Source: Kryptolebias marmoratus
Lineage: Eukaryota > Chordata > Actinopteri > Cyprinodontiformes > Rivulidae
Direction: 5' to 3'
NCBI RefSeq assembly: GCF_001649575.2
Contig: NC_051449.1
Span: 12,438,837 to 12,502,836 of the forward strand
Length of the DNA stretch: 64,000 bases
Below the pieces are notes generated by a model. It did no database searches. It was not told the DNA's origin and was given only the letters and a program-made list of their open reading frames with translations. Positions 37,254 to 50,454 of this stretch are shown here, in pieces. The position numbers were made by a program, and so were the translations under genes. Each line of letters begins with the position of its first letter. The stretch's first letter is position 1.

Positions 37254-38813
37254 CAGGGGTGGAAATTAGCACCCCCCACTGGCCACATGCGGGTAAATAT
37301 TTGAAGTGGCGGGTGAATTTGATCAACACAAACGCCACTGTGGCGGGTTGGCAATTTGAACAGAAAAGGTGTTATTTGTCCTCTTGACATATAGGGGGCA
37401 GCAATGTGCTCGAGTTGCTGCTAAATGCAAGAAGGAGAAAAGTTTAGCAGACACTCTTTACCAGTTGGTGGTGGTNNNNNNNNNNNNNNNNNNNNNNNNN
37501 NNNNNNNNNNNNNNNNNNNNNNNNNNNNNNNNNNNNNNNNNNNNNNNNNNNNNNNNNNNNNNNNNNNNNNNNNNNNNNNNNNNNNNNNNNNNNNNNNNNN
37601 NNNNNNNNNNNNNNNNNNNNNNNNNNNNNNNNNNNNNNNNNNNNNNNNNNNNNNNNNNNNNNNNNNNNNNNNNNNNNNNNNNNNNNNNNNNNNNNNNNNN
37701 NNNNNNNNNNNNNNNNNNNNNNNNNNNNNNNNNNNNNNNNNNNNNNNNNNNNNNNNNNNNNNNNNNNNNNNNNNNNNNNNNNNNNNNNNNNNNNNNNNNN
37801 NNNNNNNNNNNNNNNNNNNNNNNNNNNNNNNNNNNNNNNNNNNNNNNNNNNNNNNNNNNNNNNNNNNNNNNNNNNNNNNNNNNNNNNNNNNNNNNNNNNN
37901 NNNNNNNNNNNNNNNNNNNNNNNNNNNNNNNNNNNNNNNNNNNNNNNNNNNNNNNNNNNNNNNNNNNNNNNNNNNNNNNNNNNNNNNNNNNNNNNNNNNN
38001 NNNNNNNNNNNNNNNNNNNNNNNNNNNNNNNNNNNNNNNNNNNNNNNNNNNNNNNNNNNNNNNNNNNNNNNNNNNNNNNNNNNNNNNNNNNNNNNNNNNN
38101 NNNNNNNNNNNNNNNNNNNNNNNNNNNNNNNNNNNNNNNNNNNNNNNNNNNNNNNNNNNNNNNNNNNNNNNNNNNNNNNNNNNNNNNNNNNNNNNNNNNN
38201 NNNNNNNNNNNNNNNNNNNNNNNNNNNNNNNNNNNNNNNNNNNNNNNNNNNNNNNNNNNNNNNNNNNNNNNNNNNNNNNNNNNNNNNNNNNNNNNNNNNN
38301 NNNNNNNNNNNNNNNNNNNNNNNNNNNNNNNNNNNNAGCTTAGGAGTTATGCTTAGCATAGCATTGGAACAATTTATATCCACGACAAAAACCTTTTTAA
38401 AACCACAAAAATCACTTCCTTCATCAGAATATCCTACCTGTTAAATATAAGCGGGTAGCACAAATAGATCTATGCATTAAAAGCAGCAAGTGTCTGAAAA
38501 ACATTACAACTTACATACAAAAGCACAAAAAAAATACTTCAAAAACACTCCACAGAAAATAAAGTTCACTTATCTGAATTTTTTATGTACAGATATGCAT
38601 CTTTTAATGGTTAAAAAAAAAAAGAAGACGAAGAAAAATCTTGTTATTTCCATGCAGTGTCCAGAAAGAGGTGTTGTTCAGCTTGTAGGTCACCACAACT
38701 GCTTCCACCCACCTCCATCATCATCATCATATGAAATTATTTTTTGTCACAACAAAAAATAGTGGCTGGTAAAATATTTGAGTGGCTGACAGAATTTTTA
38801 ATTTCAACCCCTG
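37254..38813. mobile_element. hAT-superfamily DNA transposon (with gap)
   Basis: The element starts CAGGGGTGGAAATTA and ends with the inverted TAATTTCAACCCCTG: 15-bp terminal inverted repeats with one mismatch. It is flanked on both sides by the identical 8-bp target duplication ACTACAGT (37246-37253 and 38814-38821). TIRs beginning CAGGGG and an 8-bp duplication define the hAT superfamily. Subterminal GTGGC-type motifs appear at both ends: ggtaaatatttgaagtggcg at 37292-37311, and ggtaaaatatttgagtggct at 38768-38787. The middle 861 bases are N, so a transposase cannot be seen. At the stated length the element would be too short for a full hAT transposase, so it is probably non-autonomous (inference, depends on true gap size). 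Confidence 0.93.
37476..38336. other. Assembly gap (861 N)
   Basis: A run of 861 N lies entirely inside the hAT element. Long open frames that span it are artefacts of unknown bases. Confidence 1.
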
Positions 38814-38821
38814 ACTACAGT
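38814..38821 (+). repeat. hAT target-site duplication, right
   Basis: ACTACAGT directly after the CCCCTG terminus; identical to 37246-37253. Confidence 0.93.
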
Positions 38822-39380
38822 GCTTTACAAAAAAGTATGGTATAAATAGTAATAGTAATACATTAATTATTGTTTTAAATTAGGTCTAAGTTTTGCAAAG
38901 AAGCCTTATTTGGGAAAAGCTCATTTTGACAATATTCTGGTGTAGATTCAGTAAATCAGGATGTGGCAAATCTGAAAAGTTTTATTTATTTATTATTTTA
39001 AAGCAACTGGACTAAAGATGTTTCCCCTCCTTTCTCAATTCTTCTTCTGCTCTTCTCTTCACTACTTAGAACAAAGACAAGTAAAAGTATGTCTGGTAGT
39101 ATACATGACTGGATAGCATAGTGGTGTGATAACAGTGAAGAATTGTGAAGTGACAACAGTTTTTATTTTTTCTCATATCATAAATATTTTAATTGATTTT
39201 TTGTTTGTTTGTTTGTTGTAGTTTTGTGTGTTTTCTTGTTTTTGCAAAACTGTTTAATTTTTCACATAACAGAATAGAACAGTAACAGAACAATTAAATT
39301 TATACTGATTTTGCTCCCAAAATAGAGTTACAAAATCAAGATAATTATGCAGTAAAAACAGCACAGATGTGTAATTTATT

Positions 39381-39495
39381 TAGCACCGTTGCCTCACAAA
39401 GGAAGCATTACTGCTTCAGACCTCCAATAAGACCTTTGCATTGCGTTCTGTGTTTGTACAGGTTTTCTCCAACTGTTCTAGTTTCCTACTGAAGT
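39381..39495 (+). repeat. Diverged SINE-like fragment
   Basis: The ordered blocks agcaccgttgcctcacaaag, 'ctgcttcagacctcc', 'gacctttgcattg', 'tctgtgtttgtacaggttttctcc' (about 24 bases with substitutions) and 'ctagtttcct' correspond to the common fish repeat '...gcactgttgcctcacagc...ggttcgaatccc...ctttctgtgtggagtttgcatgttctccccgtg...gggttttctcc...ggtttcctccc' (from memory). It is strongly mutated and partly deleted. Confidence 0.7.
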
Positions 39496-40009
39496 TTTAA
39501 AACTCTAATTATAAGACTAACATTATTACATCAATAAAGCTCTAGGCAGACTCATGGTTTAGAGTGAAGAGAATCAGCTATTGAGTGAAGCTCTGTGCTC
39601 AAACCAGCTGTGTTGAAATGTGGAGTGCACCCACAATCTGAAACTCTGAGGCATTGTAACATCACAATTTCAGAATTTTCTCATTTAAAAGACAAATGTT
39701 ACAGTATAGATTGTGTTAGATTTGGTAAAGTTTGTTTATTATTTATTTTAGCATATAGAATAATGAAAAATAACATCAAAGCTTCGAGACGTTTTCAGAA
39801 ATCAATTTGTTATTCTAAACAAAGAGGGATTTTTCATAAACTAAAGGTTTTTAACTGGATGGTACATGGTGCTCAGAAACTGTTTGGAGAAACTGCATTG
39901 GTTGTATTCAAAGCTCAACTGGCCAGTCCTGAGTTACGTACTATAAATCAAAATATCAGCACAGACTTCTGTTGATTGAAAGAAAAGCAACTTTATCACA
40001 GAAGAGTGA

Positions 40010-40033
40010 CCCTAACCTAACCCTAACCCTAAA
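40010..40033. repeat. Short interstitial telomeric repeat
   Basis: CCCTAA, CCTAA, CCCTAA, CCCTAA in direct succession: about four units of the vertebrate telomere repeat (TTAGGG on the minus strand), one unit short by a base. Confidence 0.95.
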
Positions 40034-43000
40034 CAACCAGTCAGAAAGAAAGCTAAGTGTCTGAGAAGAGCTGTTTGATTCATACAACTGCTTTAAACCC
40101 ACCATCTTATCTGTAGATATGTCACTGGAGCCTGGTGTCCTAACGTCACTTATTCTGCAGAACCTGGCATACACTATGATAGATACATCGACAAGTTACA
40201 AAAGTAATTTGAAAGAATAAAAAAGAATAAGTAAAATGCAGCATTTGTATTGTAACATTTTGTAATAAAAAATCTAAGTAATTTTCAATAGCATGTCCTC
40301 TTTTTATTGTTTTAAATGTTAATCTGTATTTTAACTTAATTCAAATTATTCTTTTATAGAGGTCTGTACACCTTTTTGTGGATAACAGATATAAATATTG
40401 AATTACAATGAAGACTTTTCTACTTTTACCTCCATCCATGTTGTTTAAAGGCAAGCTTCATAATATGCCCCAATGATCTGCAGAGGCAAACCTTAGTCAC
40501 CAGGTGGCACTGTGGTCTCACTGTGATGAATCCAGTGATGTGAAGAACCACATCAGCACCAACACATGTGCCTTTCTTATGGTCTGTTCTACAAAAAGAT
40601 GAAACTAAAAAGAAACGCATATATGTATGTATATATTTTATTATTATTTAACGCATTTACTAAAGTTTCAACCCAGGTTTCTTTTTTGTTTTTTGGGTTT
40701 TTTTCCTGCAGTGTCTCTGACATTTCTTGAGTTCAGCTCGTTTATAATTTAGCCATGGGATTTTCATAACTACCTTTTGTGATCTACAACAACCTATATT
40801 TGATCCTTGAGGTTCTGCAGTTTAGCTGGGAGTTGATATGAGATCATCCACAGACAGAAGCTTGTCAGCTTCTTTCTTTCTTCCAGGAAAGCAAAGAAGC
40901 AAAAGAAAATGAACTTTATCTCACCTTGAGGCACTGTTTAAAAAAAAATACTTCATGTGCCTTGTGTTCATTTTGTCAGTGATTAAATCTGATAAAAGCA
41001 AACACTGAAGCAGAAGTAAACAATAACATTCTATAACAGCTAGGAGTCTGAATTTGGTAATTACAACATTCCTGCATTGCAGTTCTGAGTACAGGAAGGC
41101 AATAAAATTATCTGACAGAAAATCACTGTTATAAAATATTTCTTCCCCATTCCATAACACACTAACCATATCCAAACACGTTCATTATATATATATTAAT
41201 ATCTTCAATATAGGATAACAGTACTGATGCATTCAGAACCTCATAGAACTAAGTTAGAAGTCACTGCAGTCCCAATATTTAAGACAATTCAACACAACAC
41301 TGTGATAACAATCAATAAGTAAGTTCAGTCTCAGTACTGTTGGGGTTTAGGGCTGTAAACTTCCTGAATGAGTTCAGGAACTGGGAAATAATCCAAAGAA
41401 GGAGAAAAGAAGCAAAGAGCAATTGATTTTTATAGAATGAATTTGAAAGTCACGTCTCATGAGACAAACTATGTTTTTTTGTTCGTTTGTTTGTCTTTTT
41501 TTTTTGTCAAAGTATAACAAAAAAGTCACAAATTATGGTTTTAACAAGCAAAATGAAACTGTACTATATGCAGAAAGCATTTAGATCTAAAAAAAAAATT
41601 GATGAAAAATTCTACCTTTATGGATCTTCACAGCATTGCGTTTCGCTCACACACATACCCATCTCAAACACACGCACACACATAGTGTATGCATTTTGAC
41701 AGGTCATCCATCAAGGTCTTATTGAGCAAAGAAGCTGGGAAGTGTAATCTAAATGAGGAGTCATTGACTAGGGAACTGTAGTAATGGGATCTGCTTCTGA
41801 TTGAATGAAGAAATAGAAGAGAGATGACTGACCTGCTTCTTTTTTTGTAGCAGGGGTTAAATCTAAGAGTGAGATAGTAAATAAAAAAAGCAGATAGAAA
41901 CAAGAAGTAATACAGTGAAAAAGAAATATGGTAATTGGACAGTTAATTGCGTTTCTTGATGGAATTCAGACCAATCACATAACGTATTCACATAAAACAA
42001 TTTCTCTTGGTCAACAAATCAGGTCAAAGGGACTCAGTTTGGGGAATTACAGTAGTAATTATTATAATCATAAACATTCCATGTGCAGCGCACAGCTTTG
42101 ACATTTAGGGTTTGACACAGACTTTGCAGCATTTATGTGTGTATATGTTCCCTGTCACTGAGCTTGCAACAGGCCGATTATGCTCCAAGCATCACCTGGC
42201 AGCAATGATTATTGATCGCATGCTGCATGCTGGAAGTAAAGATTGCTTTCAAAGGTCAGAGTTACTATCAAAAGGTCAGAGTGTTAATTCCATTGTTTGT
42301 TTTATATTGTAGACTTGACTACATAACTGTTGTGTAGATGTGTGCATGTCTCAAATTACCTCATTATCGAAATAATAAATGGCCAAAGGCACTTTTGGCT
42401 CATTTTCAGTCCTCAGAGCTTAAGGTTTTGAACACTATTGGTTTGACATTTATTGATGACTTCTGTATCGTTTTAAAATCCTTTTGTTCTCTTCTGCAAT
42501 TGATATGCAACTCGTATTCTCACCCTGCAACACCAAGGCCATGACTGTGTCTGTTTGTTTTGTTGTTTTTTTAATACTTTGTACATATTCTAGGCGTTTG
42601 AATGTAACTTTCAATGCATTTTAGTTCGATGCAGCGTAAAATTAAAACTGACTGAGCAGCAAAAGCAAAATTACAACAACAAACTTGAGGCTAAAACTAA
42701 AATCATGAAATACAACACTATCGACAGAGCAGTTAATAAGAAGAGGCTGTGGTCAATATCTCAAAGCAAATTAAACAAAAAGTAGTAATTAAACTGACTT
42801 TATATTACCAGATTTTCTCAAATATATAATCTCTGAGGCTTCTAAGAGGTGCAAACTACAACTTAGAATGTTTCGGATTCAGTCTAAAATCACAACCAAT
42901 TTTGTATGTTATAAAAAAGAATTTAAAAAGATTTTTTTTAATGATTGATGAGATTGATAACATCGAGGTCCTCTGTATCCTGCATGGACCAGGGACACTC

Positions 43001-46000
43001 GAGTGTGTGGGAGTCCTGGTATTTTGTGAACTGGGCTGTGATCCGATGCAAAAGGCCTTGGAGGTGAGATCCCTGGTTGCTGGAACTGATTGACAGAACA
43101 TAGAACATCACTTTTCTCTGTGGCAGGTAGTTTTAAAGGTGATGTAGGTAGGAAAGAACAGTCAAAAGTAAATTTCCCCATCCAATACTTGGATTTAAAC
43201 ACAATGCACAAGAATTCCTGTGCAGAGCTCTAATATCCATTTGTCTTTTCTTTTTCATTTTAAGTTAAACACTCCAAACTTTGTATAGTGAAACCATTCA
43301 TCTTTATATACTTATGTCCATTTAACTTTGTTGTTTTTTTCTGCCAGTTATTTTGCAGTTTCACAGATCACAAATTACTTGGTTCAGACTTGGCAAACCA
43401 AAGAACAGGTTTATTGTCAGGCTTTAAAAAGGTTAAGAAAAATTTAAAGGTAAAGTAAAACATGACAACCTGCTAAAACATGTTCAACTTATTAAAATAT
43501 TTTCACTATTGACTAACAGCTGTCAAGTCCAATGTTGAAGACTTAAGCCACATCTCCTGTGTTGAAAAGGACAAAAACATGGAGATTTTACATTTTTATT
43601 TCTTGTCTATTTAATATTTGCAATTGGACCTTTACTAATTTTCTCAGCAGTGAATGTCTTAAAACTCATTTATTCAACCTGTTCTCTGTCAAACAGACAC
43701 AATGAGTCAGAGAGACAGACCAGAACCTTTGGTGTAAGTATTCATGCCCAGGGTTCTTCTTTAGCATATTTTCTGTGTGCTGAGAAATCTAATAGACAAG
43801 TCCCTCCTTGTCTGACAGAGGCAACATGACACTGCAACCAAATACTCTCATTAGGTGATGTCACTGTCATGTCACTGTGTAGAAGAAGAAAGTGTGCTAT
43901 TATGTGGTTAAGGTTGTCTCTTTTTAAGCCTAATAAAATAGATTTGGAGACTAATCCTAATTAAACAAGTGTGTCTGGAATCTGGGTTGCTAACTATCAC
44001 CGTCAAGCTCAATAAAATATTTCAAAATGCGTGCTGATTATCAAGACTTATTTTTTACGGTGTAAGTTTATGTGTTTAGAAACCTTTTTATGTCATGACA
44101 CTATCTCCAACATCTTTTAGTACCACTTACTCAGGAATAAACAGATGATCATTAAATAAACATTTCAGTTGACAGCTGGGTTCATTCACCTGATCCACTG
44201 CGCTAAACCAGACCAAAGTGATCCAGTCTTTGTATTCAAATGCAGCACGGGAGTTTCATTTGTTGCAGAGGTCAGCCTGTGACGGGGGATCAGTGTACGG
44301 CGAGCAGAGGGCAGATTGATTTCACCTCGGTTTTTCTCTCTCCCTCCTCCACCAGATGTTTATCCCATTTAGTGTGACAGACTAAGGAATGAGAGCTTGT
44401 GTGTTTATGTGTGTGTGGGTATGTGTGTGTGTTCTGTCCAAACGCAGCATTAACAAAGCGCTGGCCCTGACTGAGCCAGACTGAGGTTGATAGATTGCAC
44501 TCAGCTATCTGTCACAGGCCAGGGAGGGGAGAAAAAGACAGGTCGGAGGAGACAAGGGGCTGCATTTTGATAGTGTCCTCGTGAGCCAAACAACTTGACC
44601 AAAGAAAAAAAAAAAAAAAAATGAGTGGGATGGGTTGGCACTGGAAGTTGACATAAAGTGATGAGCTGTCACCCTAGTTTTGTTTTTCCTCATTAAAAAG
44701 TTTGCCACTTAAATGACACATCTGAAGCCAAAAAGCTACTTTCTGAAGCTCCCAGGTTGACTAGCTTGTGATAACATGTTTAACATGTGTCAAATATTAT
44801 TTTTATCAATGCATCTTTTTTGAAGGACGTGCAACGGCTGATGCATAAATAGAAAGAGGTTTAACACCAGAGAGAGGTGTTAAAACACGGGTATTAGAAA
44901 ATGTACACGAGAAACAATAAAGAATCTTATCAACTTCGTCAGTGATTAGATCCATGCTGAAACAAATGCATCTTAAAAGTCATATCTAAAAACCAATCAT
45001 TGTAAAATGCTTGTTTTCAAATGGTACTCTGATTTATGTATTTGTGGTGCTATGTTTTGTACTGGCAACAGTTTCTGGGGACAAATCACGTAGATCTTTT
45101 TAGAACAATCTCCACAACAGATATGATTGCTGACAGATAATTTAATGACTAAGACAGGCTAATATATAGTAATCTGTTTGTCATCAATATATGTGTGAAC
45201 GAGCCAAACCACACATCCAAACTTGATAATATAAACTTGTGTGCACATGTGCAGTCATTTTATCTTTTATGCTTGCACACACATACTAAGCAATCATATT
45301 GATGCTCATACTTGTTTGATGTTGAACAAAATTTCTTCATTGTTCTATCTGGATCGATAGTAAATAAAGTAAAAAAAAAAAAAAGTCTCAAATGAAAGGA
45401 ATGTAAGATAAAACCCTGTAAATCAAGCTGCAATATTTCATTAATACGACTGCTGTGACAAGTCTCTGCAAGGAAAATATAGTGTAACCCGTCTCCTCTT
45501 TTTTAGGTTTCTGCACAAAACAAAAACGCGAGTCGTGTTTACAGGTGTGCATAGGCATTTCTGTGCCAGTCTGCAGCTGTTTTCATGCTATTTGTTATTC
45601 TGTGTCTCTGTGTCGGAGAAGTGCAGTTAATATCGTTGAAGTGACTGTGCTGATAGCAGGGCACAGGTACCATCACTTTCAGCATCAGTGGCAGATTAAT
45701 GAGAGTGCTTTATTTAGCTCCTGCCAAGTCCCCCCTGTCTGACCCACTGTCATCTTAGAGAGTCATTCTTTTCGTAAAACTTAATAAGAGAAAAAACAGC
45801 TTTTTGTCTTACAGGAGTTTTCTCACAAACTTTTTGTCGACGACTGACTGAACGTGACAGGTCGGTATGCATTTCCTATGTAGAGTTTTAGCAGTGAAAC
45901 TTTTTGTTTGTACTTTGCTATAACTCTGAAGAGACTTGACCCTTTGACGTAGCCATCTTTAAAACTGCATTTTTTAAGCAAACTAACCAACCTCATGTAT

Positions 46001-46782
46001 CCCCCATAATGAATATTTTTTTCCAGTCCTTCTCTTGAGCTGTGACCCAGAAAGTCTAACTATGTCTGGGGCTTACTACTGAGCCTTGACCCTTTATTTG
46101 GGAAACACCGGTTCAGAGCGCATTTGTATTCATCCCATACTTTATGCTGAAATTGTCTACGGCCAGTCCACAGACCTCTAAAGATGGATGGAGCTAAAGC
46201 TTGACCCGATACCAAGTCTGCCCTCAGGGTGCACGCAGCACCACACCTCTCTGTCACCTGAGTCCTTGCGCTGCCTCCATATTGACTTAGGCATTGCATT
46301 TTCATGCATTCATATTCATCACCAGAGCAATTCTCTCATGCTTCCATTGTGTCAGAGGAAAATCTCCTCTCTCTCTCCATGTCTGTTTCTGCCTTTCTCA
46401 TTCTCCACCATTAAAATCAACCACCTCTTCTTTGGTGCCTATGCCTAGTTGTCACCTGCTATGTTTCTCTTTTTCACGGCTGCACCGCACATTTAAATAA
46501 TGAGTGTGTTTCAGGGTGTTTCAAGAAACAGCTGTCAACATAAAAGGTCTGCCTCGTTGAAACCCCCTGGTTTGTATTGCGGCTCCTAATGTTGTTGGAC
46601 GTATGCAAAACAAGATACACATCATCACGTATTTTCTTGTCAGAATCAACTAATAAAGAAGACAACGATTTTTACTTATGCCTGTATGTATGTAAGCATT
46701 AATATTATCATTCACCACTGAAAAAAAAGCCTTATAAAACACAAAAATGAAAAAAAAAGTCAGTTTCATAGACACTAGGCTG

Positions 46783-46930
46783 AAACTTTGATGTGGTAGT
46801 AGCTGAGACTCAATTACAACACACCTGACAACATTGCATGAGATTGTGCATTACTTTATTTTCAAGATTGTACTACAACAGCTACACGTCTGTCATTTCT
46901 CAACATGAGAATATCTTGATTTGAAATCCA
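46783..46930 (+). repeat. 300-bp repeat family, copy C (partial)
   Basis: Contains only the second half of the unit: gtagctgagactcaattaca, 'acattgcatgagattgtgc', 'ttattttcaagattgtactacaac' in part, then 'tttctcaacatgaga'. These match blocks at 14000-14040 and 49510-49600 on the same strand. Confidence 0.65.
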
Positions 46931-48659
46931 GGCATGACATGTGGCGGGTGATGTGCATTCCTTCAAGGAACGCCAGGGCTGTAATTAAACTTAACTGGTG
47001 AGGTTATCATTTTATTACAACGTGAATCTGGACGTGAAAGAGAGAAATGGAACTAGAAGTAGACTGCTGCACCAACAGGTTTAGCCACACAGAATGGAAT
47101 AAGGCCAGGGTGAGGAGAAGAGGCTTTCTGCGGTGTGTTTGGGCTCAGTGTTGGTATTGGGTGGAGGCTCTTGAGCTGAAGTAGGTAAGTGCCTGTGTAG
47201 CTTTGTGCGGATCATTTTCAGAGTGCTGTTTTGGTGAATGACTGCAAACGAGTGTGTTATCATTTGTCGCTGTTTGTCTGTGTGTGTATGTGTGCGTGCT
47301 TTGTGAGGGAGGATGTTACAGGAGCAGCACTATTGTTCCCAGCTCGCCCCGTGCTCTTCCTTCCTTCCTTCTCCCCAGGGTGCGGACAGCAAACAGAGAC
47401 AGTTTTCTCCTACAGGCCCTTTGTGGAGATGACCCGTGGAGGCGTACGTGATGATGACTGGTGGGTGAAAAATAGGACTAGGTGGCTATGAGAGGCCAAC
47501 AAACCAGCCAGCACCAGGGGCCACGCTGTGCTGTGCCAGGCGATGCCTCACTTTAGTGCCACTCCTCACCACACCATTAAAAATGACAAATGCTCTCATC
47601 TACTGCTTTCCCGGGTTAGCAACTGCTGCCTGGTGCTCCTGAAGCACTGTGTCTGCCCCAGTTCATCAGTTTGCCACAAGTGGAGCAACCATTTATTATG
47701 TGTGAGTCATCCTTCATTTACAACATGTTTGATTTCTGTCATTGCAAAGGTTAGGAGCCGACGCACAACGGGACACAAGAGAGAGACACGGTCAAAATGA
47801 TTTAGGGCCAATGGGAAAAATGCTGCACATATCCAAGTCCAATTGTTATCCCTTTACAGTACACAAACACTTTAGTGGCATGCAAAAAATGTAGAGACAT
47901 CTGCTTGTGCTTCTTTTAATTAATTTTTATTTTTGTTTACAACTGAGGAAGTGACGACCCAATTTCCAAAAGACCTTGGGTTCAATATAATTTATTTAAC
48001 TTTAAGTGAACAAAACTTTTTTTTATTATTAATCTCATAAACAACAACAATAAAATAGTCACAAATATGTTGGCAAGAACACCAGATTTTCATCTTTTTT
48101 ATGGCCTTACTGGAGATTTTTTTTATATAACTAGGTTAATGGACCATAAAGACTGACAAAATGTTTTGAGGTGTGTTTGGGATCATTTCTTATAAGTGGT
48201 GTAGGGTTTGGTTCCAGGGTGTGCTTGCAATTTGCTGAATTAATTTTTCCCACCACCTCTGTAATGTACTGCATACCAGCAGATGAAGTGCAAGTTAATG
48301 CAAACTATTTCTTTTTTTTTTTTTAAATGCATTAATGTCAGTAAGTGTGGCTGTAAGTCCATTACCCCATCGAATTTGTTTTTCTAAACTGTTGCTTTGT
48401 TGGAGAATGTTGTGATGTGACTGCTGAAATTGTTTTTCTTATATAACTGTTCCATGAAGGGCTGTAGTTGTTGAGGTTTGGCTGCAGAGAAAATGAAAAA
48501 AATATCACAACTTCAGAGTCTGTCAAAGTATTTTTTGAGGATAAAACAGTTTTTGAGTAGCCTTTTTTGAGACCTCATTTCTCTCAAAATGTTACCTTTC
48601 TTTTCCAGATATTAACTTTACCTGTTCACAGCTAATTTTGCTTATAACCTCTTTTAATT

Positions 48660-49620
48660 GCCAAAGGCAAAGGCAGAGTAATAATGGTTCAGCCCGTGTC
48701 TGTGCTTGTGTTTATTTGTCTGTACCATTAACAACATATCCAGTGAATCACTTAACGTGTTTTAATGAAGCTTTCAGAAAGCTATTATTAGGTTGACACC
48801 TACAACTGATTAACTTTTGAAATCAGTGAAATTCAAGATGGACGTGACAGCTAATCAACCTGAGGAAACACAAAAATGGCTATAATTCAGTCAGTTTTAC
48901 GGATATTTAGCTTAGATTTGGTGTGATTGTAGCTGGGACTGAGCCCCAATGTAGGCTTTGAGCAGCAAGTAATTGCATGACATTTGTATTTTAAACTTTG
49001 ACATCACCTATTGGAGTCAACTTTGTTTGTCTGTTAGCAAAATATCCCATGAAGCAGTTGATGGATTTTAATGAAATTTTCAAAAAATAATCGTTTGATC
49101 TACAACTGATTAACTCTTAGATCCAATCCAATTTAAGACGGCCACTACAGACAACTGACCTTAGAAAACACAAAATTGTCTATAATTCAGTCAATTTCAC
49201 AGATATTGTGCTAAAATGTATTGTGGTTGTAGCTGGGAGTCATTCGCAACATACACTCCAAGTGCTATACATTGTGCAAGATCTTTGCTTAAAACTTTAG
49301 CATTAATATTTTGAAATTGACTTTGTTTGTCTGTCAACAATATCTTATGATAAACCACTAGACAGAATTTAATTTTTAGAAAGGAATAATATATCACAAT
49401 TATAGAACTGATTAACTTTTGGAGTCAATCCAAGCTAAGATGGCAGCCACAGCTAATCAACCTTAGGCAACAGTAGCTGTAACTCAGGTAAACAGAGATG
49501 GAGCTAAAATTTGACGGGTAAATAGCAGAGAGTCATTCACAACACACACTCTGAATGTGTTGCATGAGATCGTGCGCAATGTTATTTTCAAGGTTTGACC
49601 AAAAATGGCTACTTTGAGAA
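48660..49620 (+). repeat. 300-bp repeat family, tandem array (three units)
   Basis: Unit heads (TTTRTTTGTCTGT) lie at 48711, 49022 and 49322, so the period is 311 and then 300 bp. Each unit repeats the same order: head, 'aactgattaact(t/c)tt', 'aagatgg/acggc', 'cacagctaatcaacct', 'ggctataattcagtca', 'agatatt-n-gctaaa', 'gtagctggga-n-tcatt', 'ttgcatgag/tgtgcaaga' and 'ttttcaaggtttga'-like ends. Units differ by many substitutions. They are open in no common frame, so this is non-coding tandem repeat DNA. Confidence 0.88.
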
Positions 49621-50454
49621 GACAAGAGGACGGATATTAAAACTCTTAATCCATTTAATAGTTCTATAAAGAGAAATAAATAAATAAAACAGGCGAAAAG
49701 TATCTGGGCCAGTGTTCTGCAAAGGGACAGCACTGAAGTATTAGGTCATCCAGTGGCCCCGAGTAAAACCAGACCTATTCAGGTTGAAGATTAACAACTC
49801 CATCCCATTTCTGCAGCTCCAGGGACCTAGGGGGACATATCTAGCTCAAGACAGGTGTTTGGTTCTGGGCTACAAGGCAGGAGCTGCCGCCTTCCTCCTC
49901 TGAAGCAGACTCTGGTCCTCTTTGTCTCCGCAGGGGAAAAAAACTAAACGAAACAAAAACATTCATTGTGCGTGCCATCTGTTGCAGCACACGCGTGCAC
50001 AAAAGGGGGCGAGATGGGGCCAAAGGACGGGGGCTGATGTGCAGTGCCTGGTTAATGTCATTAGGAGGTGAAGCTGAATTTGTCAAAGCTATTAAGGAGA
50101 ACTTTTGAATGCAAATGGGGTTTAATGTAGGAAATCTTCCTCAGTCATATTAAAAGACTTGGCTCAGACATGTCAGATAATAATGGTTGAAAAAATGTTT
50201 AAGTTAAAGGCATGATTATTTGCAAGCACATTGCAGAACTCAAAGATCCGCACATATGGACAGTTCGGTGATATTCTTCTGAACCATGGGCCTGTGGGAC
50301 ACATGTCCCAGCTGCTCTGATCGCCTCCCTTGGGACTGAGTTTGGGCGTGCAATTGAGCTGAGGTGCAGTGGCAGCTGTCAGCCGACTGGTGGCGTCATT
50401 CCCCTTCAGTGCAGCGGACACCGCTTCAAATAGGTCAAGGAAAAGTTTTGTTTT

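Larger units (their letters stand above)
34473..50454. other. Spacer between gpc1 and the ephb-like gene
   Basis: About 16 kb with no supportable gene on either strand; open frames are short and lack splice or homology support. It contains fragments of dispersed repeats (36313-36432, 37135-37215, 39381-39495), the hAT element 37254-38813 with the assembly gap, an interstitial telomere repeat at 40010-40033, and the 300-bp repeat family (46783-46930 and 48660-49620). Remaining blocks of mixed composition (for example about 42100-42260 and 45540-45770) could be conserved non-coding elements, which needs cross-species alignment. Confidence 0.7.

Noticed and set aside
37369..38444. Three open frames of 320-339 codons over the N run on both strands
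   Set aside because: They exist only because N codons cannot contain stops; the flanking real sequence shows no coding character.
39595..39975. Plus-strand frame of 126 codons in the spacer
   Set aside because: No homology recognised, AT-rich composition like its flanks, no signal, splice or promoter support.
47369..47491. Exon-like stretch with a good acceptor (ccttctccccag) and a possible donor (TGGTGG|gtgaaa)
   Set aside because: Only one frame stays open, the encoded sequence matches no family I know, and no neighbouring exon was found. Could be a conserved non-coding element.
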